Of a DNA stretch of 64,000 nt, positions 44,670 to 53,228 are shown in pieces (position 1 is the first letter of the stretch; every line of letters begins with the position of its first letter). Below the pieces are notes generated by a model. It was not told the DNA's origin, did no database searches, and was given only the letters and a program-made list of their open reading frames with translations. The stretch spans positions 62,001-126,000 of the forward strand of contig JAAEOK010000098.1 in assembly GCA_024244705.1 (NCBI GenBank). Reading direction: 5' to 3'. Origin of the DNA: Alphaproteobacteria bacterium. GTDB taxonomy: Bacteria > Pseudomonadota > Alphaproteobacteria > JAAEOK01. The position numbers and the translations under genes were made by a program.

Positions 44670-45676
44670 CGGCTTTGGCACGGCGGCGGCGCGACGTGCA
44701 GCGTCGGCGGCACCCGTTCGTCGATCCAGCGACGCAGCTCGGCGAGGGCGGGATGGCTCAGATTGCGCTCCAACAAGCGCCAGACACGGGGAATATGGCG
44801 CAGATAGATCGGCTTCCCGTCGCGCCGGTCGAGGCGGGTGAAGATCCCGATCACCTTGGCGTGTCGCTGAGCGCCGAGCACCGCCATACTGGCGGTGAAG
44901 GCGTCGCGGTCGAGCTCCGGGAAGGCTTCGAGGTAGCGCGCGTGCATGGATTCGATCAGTACGCCCGATATATCCCGACGGGCATCCTCCAGCAGCGACA
45001 CCAGATCGTAGGGACAGGGTCCGATCACCGCATCCTGGAAATCGAGCAAGCCGCAGGCGGCCAGCCCTTGGCGGCGGTCGACGCGAAGCAGGTTGTCAAC
45101 ATGGTAGTCGCGCAGGACCAGCGAATCCGGAACGCCCCGCGCCACTGGTAGCATCTGGCGCCACAAATCGAGATAGTCGCTGCGGTCGGAATCGGTGACC
45201 GGCGTTCCCGTCACCGCCGGCAGGAACCAGTCGACGAGCAGCACCGCCTCGTCGAGCAGGCGCCCATCGTCGTAGGGCGGAACCGGGGCGTCGACCGACC
45301 CCGCATGCCGGTGCAGGGCGATCAGAACGTCGGTCGCCAGCGCGTAGAGGTTGGTCTCGTCGCCACCCTCGGCGAGGACGCGGGTAAAGGTCGCGTCGCC
45401 GAGGTCTTCGAGCAACAGGAACCCGTGCTCCGCATTCTCGGCCAGAATATCCGGCGCGCTGAAGCCGAGCCGGCGCAGATGGCGGTCGACAACGACAAAC
45501 GGGCGGACATCTTCCTGCGGCGGCGGCGCGTCCATCAGCATCGCCATGGCGCCATCGTCCTTGATCAACCGGATATAGCGCCGGAACGAGGCGTCGCCGT
45601 CGAGCGGCCGGCGTCGGGCCGAGCCCCAACCGGACGCGGCGAGGAAGCGATCGATGAGCTGTGCGCGGGGTGTCAC
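44666..45676 (-). CDS. amgK: Anomeric MurNAc/GlcNAc kinase, aminoglycoside-phosphotransferase fold
   Basis: Phosphorylates the anomeric hydroxyl of MurNAc to supply MurU in the recycling route. It is 336 aa with the APH-type kinase pattern: DASFRRYIRLIKDDGAMAML (nucleotide-binding lobe), LLLEDLGDATFTRVL (hinge), catalytic VLRDYHVDNLLRVD and metal-binding LLDFQDAVIGPCPYDLVSLL. The start is GTG at 45676, overlapping the tsaE stop as GTGA. The tsaE-amgK-murU order is typical of alphaproteobacteria. Confidence 0.91.
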   Translation of the reverse strand: MTPRAQLIDRFLAASGWGSARRRPLDGDASFRRYIRLIKDDGAMAMLMDAPPPQEDVRPFVVVDRHLRRLGFSAPDILAENAEHGFLLLEDLGDATFTRVLAEGGDETNLYALATDVLIALHRHAGSVDAPVPPYDDGRLLDEAVLLVDWFLPAVTGTPVTDSDRSDYLDLWRQMLPVARGVPDSLVLRDYHVDNLLRVDRRQGLAACGLLDFQDAVIGPCPYDLVSLLEDARRDISGVLIESMHARYLEAFPELDRDAFTASMAVLGAQRHAKVIGIFTRLDRRDGKPIYLRHIPRVWRLLERNLSHPALAELRRWIDERVPPTLHVAPPPCQSR

Positions 45677-46158
45677 GCCGGCGCATCCGCGATGATCGGC
45701 TCGAGCCGCCGCGACCACGAGCCGGGGCCGGACAGTCGCATCGTGCGGCGATCCGTGTCGGCATCGAAATCGAGCTCGATCCACAGACATTCCAGTGGCA
45801 GTGACACGCCCAGACGCTCCGGCCACTCGATCAGCGAGACGCCGCCGGCGAACGCTTCTTCGAGGCCGATTTCGAGCGCCTCGCGCGCCGATCCGAGCCG
45901 GTAGAGATCGAAATGCCACAACGTGAAGTCCGCCACATCATAGGTCTGGACCAGCGTAAAGGTTGGACTCGGCACGTCTTCGTCGGCGCGACCGAGGGTT
46001 CGAACGACGGCGCGCGCGAAAACGCTCTTGCCGCTACCGAGGGGTCCGGCAAGGGCGATCACGTCACCGGCTTCGAGGCACGGCGCGAAGCGGCGCGCAA
46101 AGTCACGGGTGGCCGCTTCGTCGACGAAAACCAGTTTGGCGATTTGGTTCGTTGGCAT
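45673..46158 (-). CDS. tsaE: tRNA threonylcarbamoyladenosine biosynthesis ATPase TsaE
   Basis: The ATPase needed with TsaB and TsaD to make t6A37 in tRNAs. It is 161 aa from the ATG at 46158, which has AGGTGG just before it; an ATG at 46197 would add 13 residues. It carries the P-loop LAGPLGSGKSVFARAVVRTL, VPSPTFTLVQTY, LWHFDLYRLGS and LIEWPERLG, all hallmarks of the family. It begins the minus-strand run tsaE-amgK-murU-addB-addA-trxA. Confidence 0.94.
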   Translation of the reverse strand: MPTNQIAKLVFVDEAATRDFARRFAPCLEAGDVIALAGPLGSGKSVFARAVVRTLGRADEDVPSPTFTLVQTYDVADFTLWHFDLYRLGSAREALEIGLEEAFAGGVSLIEWPERLGVSLPLECLWIELDFDADTDRRTMRLSGPGSWSRRLEPIIADAPA

Positions 46159-46486
46159 TGCCACCTGTGCGCCGAGCCCGATTTCCGGCCCATCCATCCG
46201 CCGCTTGGCGGCTTCCGGACGGGCCGAATCGGTGCCGCCGCGCGGTCTTGGTTGGTTCGTCCTTCGCGCCCCATCATCCGGTCCGCCAACGCCATGTCAA
46301 GCCGGGCACATCGCGCCGATGGTGCCGTTACCGCGTGGTTCGGCGGGACGCCTCTCAAGGTCCGGCTGCATGCCGGGGATGTGGTACGCGGCCCTATCCG
46401 CCCCGCCGGCGGGGTCGTCATCGTGTCTCGGCGATGAGCCAAATTTCGAGCCCGACCAATCTTCGGACAATTCGTGGATTCTGGCG
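46159..46486. other. Gene-free stretch between the LysR gene and tsaE (328 bp)
   Basis: I find no gene here. It should hold the promoter of the tsaE run and the end of the LysR transcript. A perfect 14-bp palindrome CCCCGCCGGCGGGG sits at 46401-46414. Open frames on both strands lack start signals. Confidence 0.45.
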
Positions 46487-47395
46487 CTACGCCGCCGCAC
46501 TTGAACCCGGCTCTATTCGTTGCGCGAGAAAATCAACAAACACGCGAACCTTGGGCGCCAGATGCCGGTTGTGGGCGAAGACCGCGTGGATCGGGGTGCT
46601 AGGCGGTATCAATGGAAAGTCTTCGAGCAAGGGCACCAGATGCCCACGTTTCAGGGCGTGGCCGATGATCCACGTCGGAACCATGATGATCCCCAGCCCG
46701 GCGAGGGCGGCGTCACGCAGGAATACGACGCTGTTCGCGTTGAGGCATCCCGATATCGGCACGTCAATCACACCCCGCGGCGACTGGAAGCTCCAACGGT
46801 TCTTTCCCAATTGAGTGCGGAATGACAGACAACTATGCGCTTCGAGCTCGCTGGGATGCCGAGGCGTGCCTCGCTTTGCAAGATAGGCGGGGCTGGCGCA
46901 CAGCACCGAGCGGCTCATCGCGATCTTGCGCGCGATCAGGCCGGAATCGTCCAGATGACCCATACGTATGGCGAGATCGATGCCACTGTCGACGAGATCC
47001 ATCGCGCCGGCGCCCAAAGAGAAGCGAAGCTGTATCGCGGGATAGCGGTCGAGGAATTCCGGCAGAATGGGCGCCACAAACGCGACCGCGAAATCCGCTT
47101 CCGCGGTGACGTGCAGGCGACCTGACGGCGTGTCGGTAAGCCGGCTCAACGCCAGTCGAGCCTCGTCAAGATCGGCGACGATGCGACGCGCGTGTTGGAA
47201 ATACATGTTGCCGGCCTCCGTGAGGCTCTGCTTGCGCGTGGTGCGGTGGAAGAGGCGCGTTCCGAGTTCGCTCTCCAACTGGGATACTTGGCGGGAAACC
47301 GAGGACGGCGTGATGCCAAGGAAGCGTGCCGCCGCGGAAAAGCTCCCGTCTTCGACGACACGAACGAATAGCGGCATATGCGAAAGTTCGCTCAT
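46487..47395 (-). CDS. LysR-family transcriptional regulator
   Basis: A 302-aa regulator. The N-terminal winged helix-turn-helix is clear (FVRVVEDGSFSAAARFLGIT, SSVSRQVSQLESELGTRLF followed by HRTTRKQSLTEAG), as is the periplasmic-binding-like effector domain (SGRLHVTAEADFAVAFVAPI, GIDLAIRMGHLDDSGLIARK, AALAGLGIIMVPTWI). It belongs to the large CrgA/DsdC-like LTTR group. It is divergent from the secreted cupin gene, its probable target, and an inverted repeat lies 5 bp from its first ATG. A second ATG at 47377 is possible. The effector is unknown. Confidence 0.92.
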   Translation of the reverse strand: MSELSHMPLFVRVVEDGSFSAAARFLGITPSSVSRQVSQLESELGTRLFHRTTRKQSLTEAGNMYFQHARRIVADLDEARLALSRLTDTPSGRLHVTAEADFAVAFVAPILPEFLDRYPAIQLRFSLGAGAMDLVDSGIDLAIRMGHLDDSGLIARKIAMSRSVLCASPAYLAKRGTPRHPSELEAHSCLSFRTQLGKNRWSFQSPRGVIDVPISGCLNANSVVFLRDAALAGLGIIMVPTWIIGHALKRGHLVPLLEDFPLIPPSTPIHAVFAHNRHLAPKVRVFVDFLAQRIEPGSSAAA

Positions 47396-47399
47396 TTAT

Positions 47400-47417
47400 G
47401 ATATATTCGCATATATC
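47400..47417. promoter_or_regulatory. Inverted-repeat operator candidate between LysR and cupin genes
   Basis: GATATAT (47400-47406) and ATATATC (47411-47417) are perfect inverted arms around TCGC. The site lies between the two divergent genes, against the LysR start and 89 bp before the cupin ATG. It fits a LysR-type site but is AT-rich and could overlap a -10 element. Confidence 0.5.
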
Positions 47418-47505
47418 TTTTGCGTTCTTCGATATTTTTCATGGAATTCGAATAGATCATGTTACGGCGTGCGACTCAACCGGAATCATGAAAGGAACAT
47501 CACCA

Positions 47506-47988
47506 ATGTCTGCCAGGAAAACCAAACCCATGATCGGTCTGCGGGAATTCGCCGCCGCCATCGTGATCGGGGTCTTTGCGATCGCACCGGCCACCGCATT
47601 CTCAAAATCGATCACCGCCGTCGAGCACGAAATCGGCGTGCCGGTCGACGACCTGAATTGGGTGCCATTCGCCGGAGGGACTGGACAGATGGCGCTGCTT
47701 TGGGAAAACACGGATAGCGGTGAGTATGCCATGCTCCTGAAGTTGCCGTCCGGTTGGACCCCTGGGGCGCACAGTCACAGCGCGGCCTATTACGGCGTCA
47801 CCCTGCAGGGAAACTGGGTGCATACCTTCGGCGATGGCGACAGCAGAACATTGCCGCCGGGTTCCTATGTCGTACAACCCGGCGAAGCGGTGCACGACGA
47901 CGCCTGCGCGGGCCCGGAAGACTGCATCCTCCTCATCCATCAGCACAAACCGTTCGACTTCACGCTGGCCCATGCTGCCACTGACTAG
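47506..47988 (+). CDS. Secreted cupin-fold protein
   Basis: A 160-aa precursor with a signal peptide (basic start, then FAAAIVIGVFAIAPATAFSK). The mature domain has cupin motif 1 features (GWTPGAHSHSAAYYGVTLQG) and motif 2 features (PPGSYVVQPGEAVHDDACAG), with histidines suited to bind a metal. It resembles DUF4437-type cupins, but I am not certain. AAGGA is about 9 nt before the ATG at 47506; an ATG at 47488 would place the SD inside the gene. It is probably periplasmic and controlled by the adjacent LysR regulator. Confidence 0.78.
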   Translation: MSARKTKPMIGLREFAAAIVIGVFAIAPATAFSKSITAVEHEIGVPVDDLNWVPFAGGTGQMALLWENTDSGEYAMLLKLPSGWTPGAHSHSAAYYGVTLQGNWVHTFGDGDSRTLPPGSYVVQPGEAVHDDACAGPEDCILLIHQHKPFDFTLAHAATD

Positions 47989-47997
47989 TCGAAACCT

Positions 47998-48040
47998 CCG
48001 ACATTTCCCCGCGATGGGTCCGGTCCCGGGGGAATGTCGG
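47998..48040 (+). terminator. Long hairpin after the cupin gene
   Basis: CCGACATTTCCCCG (47998-48011) pairs with CGGGGGAATGTCGG (48027-48040), 14 bp with one wobble and a 15-nt loop, ten bases after the stop. There is no proper T-run after it, so the terminator call is tentative. Confidence 0.45.
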
Positions 48041-48191
48041 CTTGTGCCGAAGCGCTGTCCGCTCAGTGGCGCCACCTTTGCGACAAAGCGCGGGCGGGGC
48101 ACCGGAATCGGTTTGCCCCCATGGGTGGCGATGCAACCAGGCTTCGAGCCGTACTTAACAACCATCGAGCAAAGAGCCTGCAATAATCCTA

Positions 48192-48228
48192 TTGACAGGA
48201 TTGCGTAATAATATAACTAATATGTTAT
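48192..48228 (+). promoter_or_regulatory. Promoter/operator of the ArsR-SRPBCC operon
   Basis: TTGACA at 48192-48197 is followed by an AT-rich stretch with several possible -10 hexamers. ATAAC (48213-48217) and GTTAT (48224-48228) form an inverted repeat around TAATAT that runs into the ArsR start codon. This is the usual layout of an autoregulated ArsR gene with a very short leader. Confidence 0.5.
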
Positions 48229-48598
48229 GGAACAATTAGGTTATATAAATCCGCAGGCGAATCTCGACGTGGTGTTTGCCGCGTTGGCCGACCCTACGCG
48301 GCGGGCAATATTGTCGCGACTTGCCGACGGTGAGGCTTCGGTGAATGAGATCGCAGCACCGTTTGAAATAAGCCAACCAGCGGTCTCTCGGCATCTGAAG
48401 GTGCTGGAACGGGCAGGGTTGATTGAGCGGGATGTTGACGAACAACGCCGCCCAGCGAGATTGAAGGCTGAAAACTTGGCGGTCGCCGTCGACTGGCTGG
48501 CCGAATTCAGAGCTTTTTGGGGGACCAGCTTCGACCAGCTCGATGAGGTCCTGATGCACATGAAACAAGCCGCAGCAAAGGATACAGGCGATGAGTGA
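48227..48598 (+). CDS. ArsR-family transcriptional regulator
   Basis: A 123-aa winged-helix repressor: FAALADPTRRAILSRLADGE, the recognition helix ISQPAVSRHLKVLERAGLIE and a RDVDEQRRPARLK wing. No cysteine metal-sensing motif is present, so it is the non-metal type that accompanies SRPBCC (AHSA1) proteins. Codons such as TTA and ATA occur early, unlike the neighbouring GC-rich genes. It shares 8 bp with the SRPBCC gene, so the pair is translated together. Confidence 0.92.
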   Translation: MEQLGYINPQANLDVVFAALADPTRRAILSRLADGEASVNEIAAPFEISQPAVSRHLKVLERAGLIERDVDEQRRPARLKAENLAVAVDWLAEFRAFWGTSFDQLDEVLMHMKQAAAKDTGDE

Positions 48599-49094
48599 AT
48601 TACCCGAGTACCTGCTTGACCGAGTATTCGATGCGCCCCGTGAAATGGTCTGGCGAGCATGGACCGACCCCGAATTGCTCTCGCGTTGGTATGGCCCCGG
48701 GGTAGAAACGATCATTCATGAATTTGATTTGAAACCCGGTGGGATGTGGCTCAACGAGATGAAATGGGGGGACAAATCCGATCTTAGCAAAATCGTATTC
48801 CAAGAAGTCGTGCCGGAAGAGAAGCTGGTTTGGCATCACTCTTCCACAGACTCCGATTGGAACATCATCACCAATCCCATGATGACGGACTGGCCTCGTG
48901 TGCTGTTGACGACCGTGACATTCGAGGACCTGGGCTCCAAGACCAAGGTGCGGCTGACGATGGTGCCCATCGAAGCGACCGACGCCGAAATCGCCTGTTT
49001 TGCCGGGGCCATGGCCGGTATGGATAAGGGCTGGGGCAGCGGCTATTCAGTACTGGATGAGCTGTTCGCAGAGCTACAGGCCAAAAATACATAG
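48591..49094 (+). CDS. SRPBCC (AHSA1-like) domain protein
   Basis: A 167-aa START/Bet v1-fold protein. It opens with LDRVFDAPREMVWRAWTDPE and LLSRWYGPG, continues with FDLKPGGMWLNEMKWGD, and closes with the long C-terminal helix GWGSGYSVLDELFAELQA. The fold makes a hydrophobic pocket for an unknown ligand. Pairing with ArsR is a common bacterial arrangement in which the regulator controls the SRPBCC gene. The overlap ATGAGTGA joins it to ArsR. It converges on divL. Confidence 0.92.
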   Translation: MSELPEYLLDRVFDAPREMVWRAWTDPELLSRWYGPGVETIIHEFDLKPGGMWLNEMKWGDKSDLSKIVFQEVVPEEKLVWHHSSTDSDWNIITNPMMTDWPRVLLTTVTFEDLGSKTKVRLTMVPIEATDAEIACFAGAMAGMDKGWGSGYSVLDELFAELQAKNT

Positions 49095-49223
49095 CTGAGA
49101 GCGAATGCTGCTCGGTGCACCATGTGTTCCTGCCGAATCAATTCTGTTGCGGGTTGGGCGAGGCGGTCCGCGAGGCGCCGTCCGAAACGACGCGATCCTA
49201 CCGTCTCGCCAAGGCCGGACCCC

Positions 49224-51659
49224 TCAGCCGACGGCCGGTATCGCCGTCGGCGATTCGTCCGTTGCCGACCGCGGCGGATCGTCCGGCAGGACGCAGGTCA
49301 CCGTCGATCCCTCGCCCGGCAGCGAACTGATCTCGACCCGCCCGCCGTGAAGCTGGACGATCTGCTTGACCAGCGACAGCCCTAGCCCGACCCCGGCGGC
49401 ACGACCGTCCGGGGTCCTGCCGCGCTCGAATTTCTCGAAGATTTTTTTCTGATCGGCGGCGTCGATACCCATTCCGGTGTCGGTGACGCCGATCGCCACT
49501 TGGTCGCCGTTGCGCCGTGCCGATATGGTGATGCGGCCGCCGGCGCCGGTAAACTTGACCGCGTTGCTGACCAGATTCATCACCGCTTGCTTGAGACGCC
49601 GCTCGTCGCCGACGATGTGTCCGAGATCCGGGGCGAGATCGAGGTCGAGTTCGGAGTTCGCCTGGCGCGCCCATTGGGTGCCGAGATCGAGAGTGGCCCC
49701 GAGCATGGTCGCCAGATCGATCTCGCCGAATTCGAGACTCAGCCTGCCGGCCTCGATCATTGACAGGTCGAGGATATTGTCGATCAACGCCAGTAGGCCC
49801 TGCGACGATTGCAGGATGCCGCCGACATATTCCTGTTGCCGTTCGTTCAGCTCGCCATAGAAATTCTTCTCGAGGATCTCGCTGAACCCGATGATCGTAT
49901 TGAGCGGCGTGCGGAGCTCATAAGAGACATTGGTCAGGAATTCGGTCTTGAGGCGATCGGTGGTCTCGAGCGCTTCGGCCTTATCGCGCAAGGCTCGTTG
50001 AACGCGAGAGGAATCGGTCGAATCGATATAGCTCAATAGGGTTCCGCCGTCGGGCAGAGGTACGAAGGCGAGATTGAGCACCGTGTCGTCGGTCCGTTCG
50101 AGTTCGCCGGAATAGACTTGGCGATCGGTCACCCGGGCGACCACCCGTTCCTTGTAACTGTCCCAGTTTTCCGTCTCGATGAAATGCCGGGAGCGGTCGA
50201 CGACCTCGCCAAAATGGGGACTGCTATCGAGGAAACTTTCCGGCAAGTCCCAGATGCGGGCAAAGGACGAATTGAACAATTTGATACGACCGTCGCCGCC
50301 GACCACCGCCACCCCCTCATAGAGATGGTCGAGGGTTTCTCGCTGAACGTCGATCAGGGTGTTGTAGGACCGTTCCAAGGCCAGCCGGTCGGTGACGTCC
50401 TCGTATAGAAACAGCAATCCGCCAAATGGATGGGGCGTCGTCAGGGTGCGCAGGGTGCGGCCGTCGGACAAATGCATCAGGTCTTCGACCGGGTCGATAA
50501 GGGTCATGAACTGGCGTTCCTGCTCCCTCTTCCAGGCCAAAAAATCGGCGAATTCCGGCAATCGCCGCCGCACCCGCAGCGCCTCCAAAACCTCGCCCAT
50601 GGATGGCTCGGCATAGAGAAACTCGCCGTCGAGTCCCCACAGATTGACGAACGCGCCGTTGAAGAACTTGAGCCGCTTGTCGGGGCCGTAGATCGCGACC
50701 GCGGTCGCCATGTGCTGCAGCACCTCGCCATGGGCGTCGACATGGCGTCTGAGCTCGACGCTTGCCTCCTCAAAGCCGGTGTGGTCGATCGCCAGACCAA
50801 GGACCATCGATGTCCCGGTCAACGGCTGCTCGGTGATTTCGAGCAAGCGGCGGGAACCGCCGATGACGACGTGCTGGTTCTGCGACAACGGCGTACCCAT
50901 GTCGCGCGCATCGTGCGCCAGCGCCTTGCCGCCGTTCTCGATCGCCGCGGCCGCGATCTCGCGCCCTTCGGCGACGACCTGTGCGACGCTGTCGGCCTCG
51001 ACCGCGGCGACGTAGGCATCGTTGCAGTCGATGATCGACAGCTCCTTGTCGCGGCACCAGATCGGAAACGGCAAGGCGTTCAAGGTTTCGCGGAGGATAT
51101 CCCGCTCGACCACCGCATCATGGCGCAAACGGAATTCGTCGCTGATGTCGCGAACCCGAACAACATCGACCTCGCGATCGACGGGGATCGCAACCCGTCG
51201 ACCGACCAGCGCGAAGCGGCGGTCGTTTTCGCCTTCGGTGCCACGCGCATCGAGCGCGAAGCCGACGCCGTCAGCGCGCAACCGGTCAATGGCGCCGCCA
51301 AGATTTGCGCCGTCGACGGTCTCCAGCGACCGGCACAGGGCGGCCACATCGATCGTTTCATCCGAACCCAAACCGAGCAACGCGCCAAGCCCTAAGGCCG
51401 TGACCCCGCCGTCGGGGCGGAATACCAACAGCGCGTCTTCCGGCGATTCCCGGGTGAGCGCCGCCGAGGCCAGTGGGATGAGCAAATCCCCGTGCTTGGA
51501 CAAGCGTCGCGCGCTCACCGAATAGGCCGAGACCGCCGCGACCGCAGCACCGACCGCGAGCAGCGAGAGCAGCCACGGCGCGGACACACCGCCATCGGCT
51601 GCCGCGGCGGGAGCGGAGAACAGCAGGAACGGGGCGGCGAAAGACAGCACGCGCCGCAT
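49224..51659 (-). CDS. divL: DivL-like PAS-domain pseudokinase of the cell-cycle phosphorelay
   Basis: An 811-aa membrane-anchored sensor. After an N-terminal signal/anchor and a second membrane segment (WLLSLLAVGAAVAAVSAYS) come several PAS domains (IWCRDKELSIIDCNDAYVAA, AIYGPDKRLKFFNGAFVNLW, VAVVGGDGRIKLFNSSFARI). The dimerisation helix and ATPase domain follow. The H-box reads FLTNVSYELRTPLNTIIGF, with Tyr580 (TAT codon at 49922-49920) where kinases have His, as in Caulobacter DivL. The ATPase boxes NLVSNAVKFT, DTGMGI and GVGLGLSLVKQ are intact. ATG 51659 is preferred to a TTG at 51725. In Caulobacter DivL controls CckA and so CtrA. Confidence 0.88.
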   Translation of the reverse strand: MRRVLSFAAPFLLFSAPAAAADGGVSAPWLLSLLAVGAAVAAVSAYSVSARRLSKHGDLLIPLASAALTRESPEDALLVFRPDGGVTALGLGALLGLGSDETIDVAALCRSLETVDGANLGGAIDRLRADGVGFALDARGTEGENDRRFALVGRRVAIPVDREVDVVRVRDISDEFRLRHDAVVERDILRETLNALPFPIWCRDKELSIIDCNDAYVAAVEADSVAQVVAEGREIAAAAIENGGKALAHDARDMGTPLSQNQHVVIGGSRRLLEITEQPLTGTSMVLGLAIDHTGFEEASVELRRHVDAHGEVLQHMATAVAIYGPDKRLKFFNGAFVNLWGLDGEFLYAEPSMGEVLEALRVRRRLPEFADFLAWKREQERQFMTLIDPVEDLMHLSDGRTLRTLTTPHPFGGLLFLYEDVTDRLALERSYNTLIDVQRETLDHLYEGVAVVGGDGRIKLFNSSFARIWDLPESFLDSSPHFGEVVDRSRHFIETENWDSYKERVVARVTDRQVYSGELERTDDTVLNLAFVPLPDGGTLLSYIDSTDSSRVQRALRDKAEALETTDRLKTEFLTNVSYELRTPLNTIIGFSEILEKNFYGELNERQQEYVGGILQSSQGLLALIDNILDLSMIEAGRLSLEFGEIDLATMLGATLDLGTQWARQANSELDLDLAPDLGHIVGDERRLKQAVMNLVSNAVKFTGAGGRITISARRNGDQVAIGVTDTGMGIDAADQKKIFEKFERGRTPDGRAAGVGLGLSLVKQIVQLHGGRVEISSLPGEGSTVTCVLPDDPPRSATDESPTAIPAVG

Positions 51660-51750
51660 CGTGATGGCCCATCGAGCGTTTCGTATCACGATGGCCAGTT
51701 TAAGCGCGGCGTGCGAAAGCGACAAGCGAAGGCGACGGCCGGCCGGCGCC

Positions 51751-53151
51751 TCAGTACCTGTAGTGGTCGGGTTTGAACGGACCCTCCGCCGGAACGTCGA
51801 TATAGGTGGCCTGCTTTTCGTTGAGCCGGGTCAGGTGAACGCCGAGCTTGTCGAGATGGAGCGCGGCAACCCGTTCATCGAGATGCTTGGGCAGGATGTA
51901 GACCTTGCGGTCATAGTTTTCCGGCCGCGTCCACAACTCGATCTGCGCCAACACTTGGTTGGTGAATGACATGCTCATCACGAAGCTGGGATGGCCGGTC
52001 GCGTTGCCGAGATTCACCAAGCGGCCCTCCGACAGCAGGATCAGCCGCTTGCCGTCGGGGAATTCGATCTCATCGACCTGCGGCTTGACGTTGTGCCATT
52101 TGTAGTTCTTGAGCGCGGCGATTTGGATCTCGGAATCGAAATGGCCGATATTGCAGACGATGGCACGGTGCTTCATGGCCCGCATATGATCGATCGTGAT
52201 GACGTCGATATTGCCGGTCGCGGTGACGAATATGTCGCCCAACAACGCCGCTTCCTCCATGGTCACGACCTCGAACCCTTCCATCGCCGCCTGCAGGGCG
52301 CAAATCGGGTCGATCTCGGTCACCAGAACCCGGCACCCGGCATTCTGCAGGGATTGCGACGAGCCCTTGCCGACCTCGCCGTATCCGCACACCACCGCGA
52401 CCTTGCCCGACATCATGACGTCGGTGCCGCGGCGGATACCGTCGACCAACGATTCGCGGCAGCCGTAAAGGTTGTCGAACTTCGACTTGGTGACGCTGTC
52501 GTTGACGTTGATGGCGGCGAACCGCAACCGGCCGTCGCGTTCCATCTGGTAGAGGCGATGGACCCCGGTCGTCGTCTCCTCGGTCACGCCCTTTATGCTT
52601 TCGGCCAAGGCCCCGTACCAGCCGGGCGATTCGGCGATCCGCTTGGCGATGGTGGCATAGAGGACCTCCTCCTCCTCGTTCTGCGGATCGTTGAGAACGG
52701 ATGGGTCGTGCTCCGCCATTGCACCGAGATGAACCAGCAGGGTCGCGTCGCCGCCATCGTCGAGGATCATGTTGGGGGTCTCGGCGGTGCCCCAATCGAA
52801 GATCCGGTGGGCGTAGTCCCAATACTCCTCGAGCGTCTCCCCCTTGACCGCGAACACCGGGGTGCCCCCGGCGGCGATGGCGGCCGCGGCATGGTCCTGG
52901 GTCGAATAGATATTGCAAGACGCCCAGCGCACGGTCGCGCCGAGCGCCTCCAGGGTCTCGATCAGCACCGCGGTCTGGATCGTCATATGGAGTGAGCCGG
53001 CGATGCGGGCGCCGGCCAAGGGCTGCGACGGGCCGAACTCCTCGCGCACCGCCATCAGGCCGGGCATCTCGGTTTCGGCGAGATCGATCTCCTTGCGGCC
53101 CCAATCGGCCAGGCCGATATCGGCGACGATGTAATCGGCGGTGTCAGTCAT
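51751..53151 (-). CDS. ahcY: Adenosylhomocysteinase
   Basis: Hydrolyses S-adenosylhomocysteine to adenosine and homocysteine, relieving methyltransferase inhibition. It is 466 aa with [20 protein letters not shown], the NAD-binding [50 protein letters not shown] and the conserved C-terminus [14 protein letters not shown] is 7 nt before the ATG at 53151. No SAH riboswitch is recognisable in the 77 bp upstream. It lies between the EI gene and divL on the same strand. Confidence 0.97.
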   Translation of the reverse strand: MTDTADYIVADIGLADWGRKEIDLAETEMPGLMAVREEFGPSQPLAGARIAGSLHMTIQTAVLIETLEALGATVRWASCNIYSTQDHAAAAIAAGGTPVFAVKGETLEEYWDYAHRIFDWGTAETPNMILDDGGDATLLVHLGAMAEHDPSVLNDPQNEEEEVLYATIAKRIAESPGWYGALAESIKGVTEETTTGVHRLYQMERDGRLRFAAINVNDSVTKSKFDNLYGCRESLVDGIRRGTDVMMSGKVAVVCGYGEVGKGSSQSLQNAGCRVLVTEIDPICALQAAMEGFEVVTMEEAALLGDIFVTATGNIDVITIDHMRAMKHRAIVCNIGHFDSEIQIAALKNYKWHNVKPQVDEIEFPDGKRLILLSEGRLVNLGNATGHPSFVMSMSFTNQVLAQIELWTRPENYDRKVYILPKHLDERVAALHLDKLGVHLTRLNEKQATYIDVPAEGPFKPDHYRY

Positions 53152-53228
53152 AGGGTTTCTCCCAGGGGAATTTCGTGCGCGGTGATAGCAGGCGCGACCG
53201 GCCGCCTCAAGCGCCAATCAGGATCGAT

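Noticed and set aside
46401-46414. Perfect palindrome CCCCGCCGGCGGGG as terminator of the LysR gene.
   Set aside because: It has no loop of its own and no T-run, and such GC palindromes are common in this genome.
46159-46486. Open frames on both strands between the LysR gene and tsaE.
   Set aside because: No ribosome binding site, no family resemblance and overlapping each other; best explained as GC-driven noise.
53152-53228. Possible SAH riboswitch upstream of ahcY.
   Set aside because: The 77-bp gap is short and I cannot recognise the conserved SAH-aptamer core or pairing.
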